NCBI GenBank assembly: GCA_002308155.1
Contig: DBVQ01000090.1
Coordinates: 15,816 to 28,182 of the forward strand
Length of the DNA stretch: 12,367 nucleotides
Direction of reading: 5' to 3'
Origin: Christensenella sp. UBA1260
GTDB taxonomy: Bacteria > Bacillota > Clostridia > Christensenellales > CAG-917
Made by a program: the position numbers and the translations under genes. Positions 1 through 6,433 of the stretch are shown here, piece by piece (positions within the stretch are counted from its first letter, which is position 1; every line of letters starts with the position of its first letter). The notes beneath the pieces are model-generated. The model saw only the letters and a program-made list of their open reading frames with translations. It searched no databases and was not told where the DNA came from.

Positions 1-7
1 AACAAAT

Positions 8-55
8 ACACCCCGTCATGTACGCTTTAGTACATTGGGCGGGGTGTTTTTTTTT
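8..55 (+). terminator. Rho-independent terminator of an upstream gene
   Basis: An 8-bp outer stem (ACACCCCG-type arm at 8-15 with 40-47) continues, after a small internal mismatch, into a 6-bp inner stem ATGTAC/GTACAT (18-23 with 30-35) with a 6-nt loop. A run of nine T follows at 47-55. GC-rich stem plus T-tract on the + strand is the classical form. It ends a gene lying before the window and separates that gene from the topoisomerase operon. The left flank has no matching A-tract, so it is probably not bidirectional. Confidence 0.9.
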
Positions 56-165
56 GTTTTCTTGCATCTCATCCCGCTCACGCAGTTTTAAAAAGCGTTG
101 TAATGAGCATGAAGTATGCCCATATTTTTTTGTCAAAAAAACCTAGAAATTGTGTTTGGAAAGAC
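56..165. other. Intergenic stretch without a recognisable gene
   Basis: This AT-rich spacer lies between the upstream terminator and the promoter of the topoisomerase operon. It holds A/T tracts (125-131 and 135-141 form a T7/A7 inverted repeat around GTC) that could bend DNA or act as an UP-type element upstream of the -35 box; that role is inference. The only short reading frame (ATG at 103, 34 codons) has no ribosome site and runs through the promoter, so I do not count it as a gene. Confidence 0.5.
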
Positions 166-194
166 TTGAAAAAAACAAGATATTGTGTTAAAAT
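166..194 (+). promoter_or_regulatory. Sigma-A type promoter of the topoisomerase operon
   Basis: The -35 box TTGAAA (166-171) and the -10 box TAAAAT (189-194) are separated by exactly 17 nt. TG at 186-187 gives an extended -10. Each box differs from consensus by one base. Transcription would start near 201, giving a leader of about 150 nt before the ATG at 353. It is the best promoter match in the upstream region. Confidence 0.75.
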
Positions 195-200
195 TGATTT

Positions 201-216
201 GTTATAGTTTTATAAC
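201..216. repeat. Inverted repeat at the predicted transcription start
   Basis: GTTATA and TATAAC form a perfect 6-bp inverted repeat around GTTT. It sits at about +1 to +16 relative to the promoter at 166-194, where a repressor would block initiation. It could also form a small hairpin at the 5' end of the mRNA. It is AT-rich and short, so chance occurrence is possible. Confidence 0.4.
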
Positions 217-230
217 AAATTATTTATAAT
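202..230 (+). promoter_or_regulatory. Possible second promoter for the topoisomerase operon
   Basis: A perfect -10 hexamer TATAAT (225-230) lies 17 nt after a weak -35-like TTATAG (202-207). If used, transcription would begin near 237, inside the left arm of the candidate leader stem, and so would remove that fold. The weak -35 box makes it less likely than the promoter at 166-194. Confidence 0.3.
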
Positions 231-231
231 A

Positions 232-316
232 TTCGGGCATGCACGCATGTGCGCACAGGCGAAGATTTGTCCCAAAATCAGTGCAGAAGTTGTGATATGG
301 TGCTTTAGAGCCCGAA
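232..316 (+). promoter_or_regulatory. Candidate structured 5' leader of the topoisomerase operon
   Basis: A perfect 7-bp pairing TTCGGGC (232-238) with GCCCGAA (310-316) would close a 71-nt interior. Inside, GCAC/GTGC (241-244 with 249-252) forms a 4-nt-loop hairpin. GCAC/GTGC (253-256 with 281-284) encloses a further hairpin, GATTTG with CAAAATC (264-279, one bulged A). Together they suggest a multi-branched RNA fold between promoter and start codon. No terminator T-tract follows, so any control would more likely act on translation or RNA stability. I do not recognise a known riboswitch class. This is a by-eye fold without covariation evidence. Confidence 0.35.
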
Positions 317-352
317 CTCAATTTGAAAAATAAAAAGGCATAAAGGTACAAA

Positions 353-2323
353 ATGGCAAAACAAGAATACGGAGCGGAAAAAATCAAAGTTCTTGAAGGA
401 CTTGACGCCGTAAGAAAACGTCCCGGTATGTACATCGGTACAACGGGCAGCAAAGGTATGCACCACATACTTTGGGAAATCATTGACAACGCTATTGACG
501 AAGCCGCCAACGGCTATGGCGACAATGTCAAGATTGAGCTTTTGGACGACAATGTTGCGCGCGTCACGGACAGCGGACGCGGCGTACCTGTTGACAAGCA
601 TCCAAAGCTCAAAATCAGCGGCGTTGAAGTCGTTTACACTCAGTTGCACGCAGGCGCAAAGTTTGACAACGGCGAATACACTTTCTCCGGCGGTCTGCAC
701 GGCGTCGGCGCATCGGTCACAAACGCACTTTCAGAGTGGCTCACCGTTGACGTAAGACGCGACGGCAACCTCTATCGCACGGAGTTTTGGTCTCCGCAAG
801 TTGGCACGAAAATCAAGAGCGGCATCGTCAAGACTCCGCTCAGAGTTATTGGCAAGGCAAAGGGCACGGGCACAACGGTCACTTTCAAGCCGGACGAGAG
901 AGTTTTTGGCAAAGAGAGATTTGACTATTCCGTCATCGCAGAGCGTATGCGCGACGTGGCGTATCTCAACAAGGGCGTCACAATCGTGATTGACGACAAT
1001 CGTATGCCACTCGACGGCGGCACGGACAGGCACGATGTGTTCTGCTACAAGGGCGGCATAGCTGACTACGTGTGCTATCTCAACGAGGGCAGAGCAGTGC
1101 TCTATGACAAGCCGCTCTACGTTGAGGCAAAGGATGACCGCTTTGAAGTGGAAGTTGCAATCCAGCACACGACCGCTTATACGGAGAACATTTATTCCTA
1201 TGTCAACAACATCCCAACCGCCGAAGGCGGCACTCACGAGATGGGCTTCAAGAGCGCGGTGACGAGAGTGTTCAACGACTATGCTCGCAAAAACAATATT
1301 TTGAAAGAAAAGCAAGCCAACCTGCTCGGCGAAGATTTCAGAGAAGGTATGGTTGCGGTCATAACCGTCAAGATGCAAAACGTTCAGTTTGAAGGTCAAA
1401 CAAAGGGCAAACTCGGCAACCCCGAAGTGCGTCCGAAAGTTGAAAACCTCGTCACAGAAAAACTCTCTGAACTCTTGCTTCAACGCGGCTACAAGGCTAC
1501 GGCGGAGAAGATTATCGCCAAAGCTATGGGCGCGGCAAAGACGAGAGAGGCGACAAAGCGCGCAAAGGACATCAGCCGCAAACAAAATCAACTCAGCAGT
1601 TTGAACCTCGTGGGCAAACTTGCAAGCTGCTCGGGCAGAAACGCTTCTATAAACGAACTGTTTATCGTTGAAGGCGACTCTGCAGGCGGCAGCGCAAAGC
1701 AGGCAAGAGACAGAGGTTTTCAAGCGATATTGCCACTTCGTGGCAAACCGCTCAACGTGGAGAAAGCGAGCCTTGAAAAAATCCTTGCCAATGAAGAGTT
1801 TGCGACGCTCATCAGCGCACTCGGCACGGGCATTGACCCTGACTTTGACCTTGCGAGCCTAAAATATGACAAAGTCATAATTTTGGCGGACGCGGACCAA
1901 GACGGCGCGCACATAAGAGCACTTCTTCTCACATTCTTCTTCCGCTATATGCGTCAACTCATAACGGAGGGACACGTGTATATCGGTATGCCACCTCTTT
2001 ATCGTCTGCAAAAGAAGGACGAAATCCTCTATTGCTACGACGATGCGGCGCTCGTTGAAGGGCAGAAGAAGATGGGCAAGAACGCACTTCTTCAACGTTT
2101 CAAAGGTCTCGGCGAAATGAATCCGGAGCAACTTTGGGACACGACTATGAATCCGGCAAAACGCACGCTCACGCGCGTTGAAATCGACGATGCGGCAATG
2201 GCGGACAAGCGTATCACAATCCTTATGGGCGACGACAGCAACATAAGAAAGGACTATATTTACAAGTATGCTGACTTCAACAAGATTGACGACTTCAAAA
2301 TCAGCAAGAATACTGAGGACTAA
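353..2323 (+). CDS. parE: Type IIA DNA topoisomerase, subunit B (ParE/GyrB family)
   Basis: ATPase and Toprim subunit (656 aa) of a heterotetrameric type II topoisomerase that uses ATP to pass one DNA duplex through another. It has a GHKL ATPase domain with E42, N46 (EIIDN) and D73 (DSGRG), and the glycine-rich lid GGLHGVGAS at 113-121. A transducer domain follows, with the QTK loop at 349-351. The Toprim domain has E440 (EGDSAGGS) and the metal triad D513/D515/D517, and the C-terminal tail contains QRFKGLGEMN. The long Toprim insertion of proteobacterial GyrB is absent. The start is supported by a weak AAAGGT site at 342-347. It is 14 bp from the A subunit and away from recF/dnaN. The HGVGAS...NALSEWL stretch is ParE-like, while HIRALLLTFFFRYM and the Toprim core are GyrB-like. 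The family is certain; parE over a second gyrB is a moderate inference. Confidence 0.93.
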   Translation: MAKQEYGAEKIKVLEGLDAVRKRPGMYIGTTGSKGMHHILWEIIDNAIDEAANGYGDNVKIELLDDNVARVTDSGRGVPVDKHPKLKISGVEVVYTQLHAGAKFDNGEYTFSGGLHGVGASVTNALSEWLTVDVRRDGNLYRTEFWSPQVGTKIKSGIVKTPLRVIGKAKGTGTTVTFKPDERVFGKERFDYSVIAERMRDVAYLNKGVTIVIDDNRMPLDGGTDRHDVFCYKGGIADYVCYLNEGRAVLYDKPLYVEAKDDRFEVEVAIQHTTAYTENIYSYVNNIPTAEGGTHEMGFKSAVTRVFNDYARKNNILKEKQANLLGEDFREGMVAVITVKMQNVQFEGQTKGKLGNPEVRPKVENLVTEKLSELLLQRGYKATAEKIIAKAMGAAKTREATKRAKDISRKQNQLSSLNLVGKLASCSGRNASINELFIVEGDSAGGSAKQARDRGFQAILPLRGKPLNVEKASLEKILANEEFATLISALGTGIDPDFDLASLKYDKVIILADADQDGAHIRALLLTFFFRYMRQLITEGHVYIGMPPLYRLQKKDEILYCYDDAALVEGQKKMGKNALLQRFKGLGEMNPEQLWDTTMNPAKRTLTRVEIDDAAMADKRITILMGDDSNIRKDYIYKYADFNKIDDFKISKNTED

Positions 2324-2337
2324 GGCGGGGAGAGAAT

Positions 2338-4770
2338 ATGGCAAAGAAACAAACTCAAGAAATTGAATACAATTCCGTAGTGCTAAACACCGTCTTTGAA
2401 GAGGTCATGCACAACTCGATGATGCCTTATTCCGAGAGCGTCATTTTGGACCGCGCAATTCCGCGCGTTGAGGACGGACTCAAACCTGTTCAGCGCAGAG
2501 TGCTGTTCTCCATGCATGAGATGGGGCTCACGCCTGACAAGCCGCACAAAAAGTGCGCAAAGATTGTCGGCGACTGCCTTGGCAAATACCATCCACACGG
2601 CGACAGCTCAGTGTATGGTGCACTGGTTAGACTTGCACAACCATTCGCTATGCGAATGAAACTTGTTGACGGCCACGGCAACTTCGGCTCTGTGGACGGC
2701 GATTCGGCGGCGGCATATCGTTATACCGAAGCAAGAATGAGTCCGTTAGCCCTTGAAATGCTCCGCGACATTGACAAGGAGACAGTCATTTGGCAACCCA
2801 ACTTTGACGACAGTGCAGAGGAGCCTACGACACTTCCGGGACGCTTCCCGAACTTGCTTGTCAACGGTGCAAACGGCATCGCAGTCGGTCTTGCGACAAA
2901 CATCCCGACTCACAATATGGGCGAGTGCATTGACGCAGTCGTCATGCAGATAGACAATCCAAATTGCACGACGAAGGAACTGCTTGAAGTTTTCCATGGA
3001 CCTGACTTCCCAACGGGCGGATTTATCATCCCGGTTGACAGCATGGAGAGCATATACGAGACGGGCAAGGGCAAGATTATCATCCGTTCTCGTCTGCATA
3101 TTGAAAAGGACGACAACGGCAAGAAGAATATCGTCATAACCGAAATCCCGTATCAAGTGTCAAAAGCAGAGCTTTTGCAACGCATTGCAGACCTCAAAGA
3201 GCAGAACAAAGAATTGCTCTCCGGCATCGCGGATGTCGTGGACGAAAGCGACAAGACGGGTACGCGTGCGGTCATCAAACTAAAACGTGATGCGGACGCA
3301 AACAAGATTGTTGCCTTCCTCATGAAGAAGAGCAATCTTGAAATGGGCTACTCAATCAATATGGTTGCAATCGCAAACGGCAAGCCAGAGCAATTGAGCC
3401 TCAAAGCATATCTCAAATATTACGTAGAGTATCAACGTCAAATCATTGTCAAGCGCGCAACCTACGATCTTAAAGCCGCAAAGGCAAGGGCGGAGATTGT
3501 GAGAGGTCTTCTCATTGCAATCCGCAACATTGACGAAGTTATCCGCATAATAAAGGAGAGCGAATCCACGGCAAAGGCAAAAGAGACTTTGCGTCAACGC
3601 TATGACCTAAGCGACGTTCAGGCGCAAGCAATCCTTGATATGCGCCTTAAGAGCCTTGCCAAACTTGAAGTCGGCAAACTTGAAGACGAACTCGCAACTC
3701 TTGAAAAGACGATTGCACACTTGCAAGCAATCCTCGACAGCAAGCGCAGACAACTATCCGTCGTCAAAGAAGAGTTGCTTGAGATAAAGAAGAATCAAAG
3801 CTCTGCACGTATGTCTGTTATCGTGGCAAACGACGAGCAGGCTGACAACTATCAAGCTCCATCCGAAGCGGAGGCAATCCCATACCGCGACGGCGTCATT
3901 TGCTTGAACAACGAAGGTCAGTTGAGATTTATGTCGCAAAAGAGCTTCTCAATGGCGGGGAAGGATTTTGCGTCCATTGACAAAGATGCGCTTCCTTTGC
4001 AGGCGATTTCCGTCAACAACAAGGGCAACCTCTATGCGTTCACCAACTTTGGCAATCTTATAAAGATTGACGTCACCAATCTCCCGGAAAAACGCTTCAA
4101 AGAGAAGGCATACAAGGTGGGCACGCTCAATCAAGACGTCAAGACGGGCGAGAGAGTGGTCAAGCTCATATTCTTTGACGGCGCACCTGTTGGCGAACTC
4201 ATTTTGTTCACCAAACTCGGAGCAGTCAAGCGCGTTGACCTTGGCGAGTTTACTGAGACGAACAAGTCGTATCTGCAAGCAATCATAATTTCGGACGGCG
4301 ACGAGCTCATAAACGTTGAAGTTGTAAACGACGACCTCTACGTTATGGAAGTCTCAACCGACGGACAAGTGCTCCTGTACGGCGCAGTTGAAGTGCCAAT
4401 CCAAGGCAGAAAGGCGGCGGGCGTCAAGGGTATGAAACTCAATGACGGAGCAACAATCGCATTTGGCGGGCAAGTGGAAGAAGAGGGCGAAATCGTCGTC
4501 GCAACGAGCAACGGCTATTTGAAGAGAGTTATCACTTCAACGATTGACGTGTCGTCAAGATATTTGAAGGGCGTCAAACTCGTCGAGCTTGAAAAGTCCT
4601 ACGTCAAATATATCGCAACCGTCAAGATGCCGTATGATATTGCGTTTGCGGCAGGGGACGAAACGACGATTATCAACACCGAAAATATCCGCCTTGACAC
4701 GCGCACGACAAAGGGTAAACAAATCTTCAAATCCGCACCGATAGATTTTGCGGTCCGCGTGCCGGATTAA
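2338..4770 (+). CDS. parC: Type IIA DNA topoisomerase, subunit A (ParC/GyrA family)
   Basis: DNA-cleaving subunit (810 aa) partnering the upstream B subunit. The winged-helix breakage domain carries the catalytic Y129 with R128 (AAAYRYTEAR), the HPHGDSSVY quinolone-region helix at 85-93, and the intercalating I181 in NGANGIAVG. The tower and coiled-coil arm run from about 360 to 490, with a heptad-rich segment at 437-485. A beta-pinwheel C-terminal domain (about 515-805) has repeated blades such as LYAFTNFGNLIKI and IVVATSNGYLKRV. No canonical GyrA box (QRRGGKG) is visible; the nearest match is QGRKAAGVKG at 689-698. Decatenation rather than negative supercoiling is therefore favoured, though the N-terminal half is very GyrA-like. 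G94 occupies the usual acidic (Asp/Glu) quinolone-contact position. A GGGGAG ribosome site precedes the start; it is cotranscribed with the B subunit. Confidence 0.93.
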   Translation: MAKKQTQEIEYNSVVLNTVFEEVMHNSMMPYSESVILDRAIPRVEDGLKPVQRRVLFSMHEMGLTPDKPHKKCAKIVGDCLGKYHPHGDSSVYGALVRLAQPFAMRMKLVDGHGNFGSVDGDSAAAYRYTEARMSPLALEMLRDIDKETVIWQPNFDDSAEEPTTLPGRFPNLLVNGANGIAVGLATNIPTHNMGECIDAVVMQIDNPNCTTKELLEVFHGPDFPTGGFIIPVDSMESIYETGKGKIIIRSRLHIEKDDNGKKNIVITEIPYQVSKAELLQRIADLKEQNKELLSGIADVVDESDKTGTRAVIKLKRDADANKIVAFLMKKSNLEMGYSINMVAIANGKPEQLSLKAYLKYYVEYQRQIIVKRATYDLKAAKARAEIVRGLLIAIRNIDEVIRIIKESESTAKAKETLRQRYDLSDVQAQAILDMRLKSLAKLEVGKLEDELATLEKTIAHLQAILDSKRRQLSVVKEELLEIKKNQSSARMSVIVANDEQADNYQAPSEAEAIPYRDGVICLNNEGQLRFMSQKSFSMAGKDFASIDKDALPLQAISVNNKGNLYAFTNFGNLIKIDVTNLPEKRFKEKAYKVGTLNQDVKTGERVVKLIFFDGAPVGELILFTKLGAVKRVDLGEFTETNKSYLQAIIISDGDELINVEVVNDDLYVMEVSTDGQVLLYGAVEVPIQGRKAAGVKGMKLNDGATIAFGGQVEEEGEIVVATSNGYLKRVITSTIDVSSRYLKGVKLVELEKSYVKYIATVKMPYDIAFAAGDETTIINTENIRLDTRTTKGKQIFKSAPIDFAVRVPD

Positions 4771-4777
4771 AAATCTC

Positions 4778-4794
4778 AAACACAATTTGTGTTT
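4778..4794. repeat. Inverted repeat between parC and the DUF1846 promoter
   Basis: AAACACA and TGTGTTT form a perfect 7-bp inverted repeat around ATT, ending 4 bp before the -35 box at 4799. It is AT-rich and followed by only three T, so it would be a poor terminator for parC. It may instead be an upstream regulator site, since a second inverted repeat with a related CACA core lies downstream of the same promoter. Confidence 0.4.
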
Positions 4795-4798
4795 AGTG

Positions 4799-4826
4799 TT
4801 GACAAACAAAATAAATGAAATAAAAT
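4799..4826 (+). promoter_or_regulatory. Sigma-A type promoter for the DUF1846 gene
   Basis: A consensus -35 box TTGACA (4799-4804) and a -10 box TAAAAT (4821-4826) are separated by 16 nt. Transcription would begin near 4833, about 56 nt before the ATG at 4889. It shows that the DUF1846 gene has its own promoter rather than depending only on read-through from parC. Confidence 0.75.
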
Positions 4827-4837
4827 AGTAGCGTTGC

Positions 4838-4857
4838 AAGTATCACAAGTGATACTT
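4838..4857. promoter_or_regulatory. Operator-like palindrome just after the DUF1846 promoter
   Basis: AAGTATCAC and GTGATACTT form a perfect 9-bp inverted repeat with a 2-bp AA centre (20 bp in all). It begins about 5 bp after the predicted transcription start. Length, symmetry and position fit the binding site of a dimeric repressor. It could also fold as an mRNA hairpin, but the 2-nt centre is too tight without opening a base pair, which favours a DNA site. The cognate regulator is not in this window. Confidence 0.6.
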
Positions 4858-4888
4858 CGCGCGAGAAATTATACACGAGAGGAAAACT

Positions 4889-6376
4889 ATGGACAGGATA
4901 GGTTTTGACAGCAATCTGTATATGGAAAAGCAGTCCGAGCACATACTCGAGCGCATCAGCCACTTTGACAAACTCTATTTGGAGTTTGGCGGAAAGCTCT
5001 TTGACGACTTGCACGCAGCGAGAGTTTTGCCGGGCTTTGACAAGGCGGCAAAAATCAAACTTTTGCAAAAGCTCAAAGACGAAGCGGAGCTCATCATCTG
5101 CATAAACGCCAACGCAATCGAGCGCAACAAGATTCGCGCCGACTACGGCATCACTTATGGCAGTGAAGTGGAGAGAATGATTGACAACATCTCCGCGATG
5201 GGCATCTACATCAACTGCGTGGTTATCACGATGTTCACGGATCAACAAGGCGCACTTGCCTACAAGCAGAAACTTGAAAACCGCGGCATCAAGGTGTATA
5301 TCCACCGTCCGACAAAGGGCTATCCTCACGAGATTGACACAATCGTCTCCGACGAGGGCTATGGTGCCAACCCATATATTGAAACCTCACGTCGTCTTGT
5401 CGTTCTCACCGCCCCGGGACCGGGCAGTGGAAAGCTCGCCACCTGTCTCAGCCAGCTTTATCACGAGAACAAACACGGAGTCGAAGCAGGCTACGCAAAA
5501 TTTGAAACCTTCCCAATCTGGAACCTTCCTCTCAACCATCCTGTCAACGTGGCGTACGAGGCGGCAACGGCAGACCTTAAAGACGTCAACAAAGTGGACA
5601 ACTTCCATCTTGACGCATACGGCGTTGTCACAGTCAACTACAACCGCGATATTGAGGTTTTCCCAGTGGTCAGCAGCATCCTTGCAAAAATTACGGGCAA
5701 GGAGTGCATCTACAAATCGCCGACAGATATGGGCGTCAATATGGCGGGCTATTGCATCACGGACGACGAAGCGTGCCAAGATGCTTCAAAGCAAGAAGTG
5801 TTGAGAAGATATTTCAAAGCACTCTGCGACTTGAAGACAGGTGCAGGAAATGAGGACACAGTCAAACGTCTTGAATATCTCATGTCGCGTCTCGGCATCA
5901 GCCCTTCAGACAGAAAGGTTGCTCTTGCGGCACGTGAAAAGAGCGCAAAAAACAACGACTGCGGCGCGGTTGCGATTGAACTTCCAAACGGACAAATCGT
6001 CACGGGCAAGCACAGTGACAGAATGAGCGCATCCGCCGCTTGCGTTTTCAACGCAGTCAAGGCACTTGCGGAAATCAAGGACAGACAAAAGCTCATTTCG
6101 CCATACGTAATCGGCCCTATCCTTGACCTCAAATCTTCAATCCTCAATGAGCACAACAGCACGTTGACACTTGAAGAGGCGCTTATGGCACTGTCTATCT
6201 GCGCGGCGAGTGATGCCAACGCATCAACAGCAATGGAGCAACTCAAGAACTTGCAAAACTGCGAGGCGCACTCAACACATATGCTCTACAAGGCGGATGA
6301 AAATCCGTTTAGAAAGCTCGGCGTGCGTTTGACTTGTGACCCTGAGTTTTTGGACGATACGCTGTTTATTGAGTAA
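4889..6376 (+). CDS. DUF1846 (UPF0371) family protein of unknown function
   Basis: A 495-aa protein, full length for the DUF1846 family, which is widespread in Clostridia, streptococci and some Actinobacteria. The start follows an AGAGG site at 4878-4882 with 6-nt spacing. A P-loop-like glycine-rich segment, APGPGSGK at 175-182, follows a beta-rich stretch (RRLVVLT) and suggests nucleotide or phosphate binding. The N-terminal half has further conserved-looking segments (FGGKLFDD at 33-40, ICINANAIERNKIR at 70-83, HRPTKGYPHEID at 139-150). The C-terminal part from about 340 (DRKVALAAREKS) onward looks like the separate DUF1846 C-terminal domain. No signal peptide or membrane segment is seen, so it is cytosolic. 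Its own promoter and palindrome imply separate regulation. The biochemical role is not known, and I do not assign one. Confidence 0.9.
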   Translation: MDRIGFDSNLYMEKQSEHILERISHFDKLYLEFGGKLFDDLHAARVLPGFDKAAKIKLLQKLKDEAELIICINANAIERNKIRADYGITYGSEVERMIDNISAMGIYINCVVITMFTDQQGALAYKQKLENRGIKVYIHRPTKGYPHEIDTIVSDEGYGANPYIETSRRLVVLTAPGPGSGKLATCLSQLYHENKHGVEAGYAKFETFPIWNLPLNHPVNVAYEAATADLKDVNKVDNFHLDAYGVVTVNYNRDIEVFPVVSSILAKITGKECIYKSPTDMGVNMAGYCITDDEACQDASKQEVLRRYFKALCDLKTGAGNEDTVKRLEYLMSRLGISPSDRKVALAAREKSAKNNDCGAVAIELPNGQIVTGKHSDRMSASAACVFNAVKALAEIKDRQKLISPYVIGPILDLKSSILNEHNSTLTLEEALMALSICAASDANASTAMEQLKNLQNCEAHSTHMLYKADENPFRKLGVRLTCDPEFLDDTLFIE

Positions 6377-6401
6377 AAACCGCAAGATAAACAGCCTGTT
6401 T
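6361..6401 (+). repeat. Overlapping inverted repeats between DUF1846 gene and pepF
   Basis: GCTGTTTAT (6361-6369, the last codons of the DUF1846 gene) pairs perfectly with ATAAACAGC (6387-6395) across a 17-nt gap. The same right arm contains AAACAG (6389-6394), which can instead pair with CTGTTT (6396-6401). The two pairings exclude each other. The stem is AT-rich and followed by only four T (6399-6402), so it would be a weak terminator at best. It may modulate read-through into pepF or protect the 3' end. Confidence 0.3.
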
Positions 6402-6433
6402 TGAAAAACGAAACAACTTTTTGGAGATAGATT

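Noticed and set aside
125..141. T7/A7 inverted repeat as a terminator or attenuator
   Set aside because: A pure A/T stem with no following T-tract, located before the promoter; more likely just an A/T-rich spacer.
103..207. Short + strand frame of 34 codons upstream of the topoisomerase operon
   Set aside because: No ribosome site, runs through the operon promoter, and has lysine-rich content expected from A-tracts.
731..1723. Long open frame (330 codons) on the minus strand inside the topoisomerase B subunit gene
   Set aside because: It lies fully antisense to a gene with clear motifs, and its product is a Cys/Val/Leu-rich composition typical of codon-shadow frames. No ribosome site or family resemblance.
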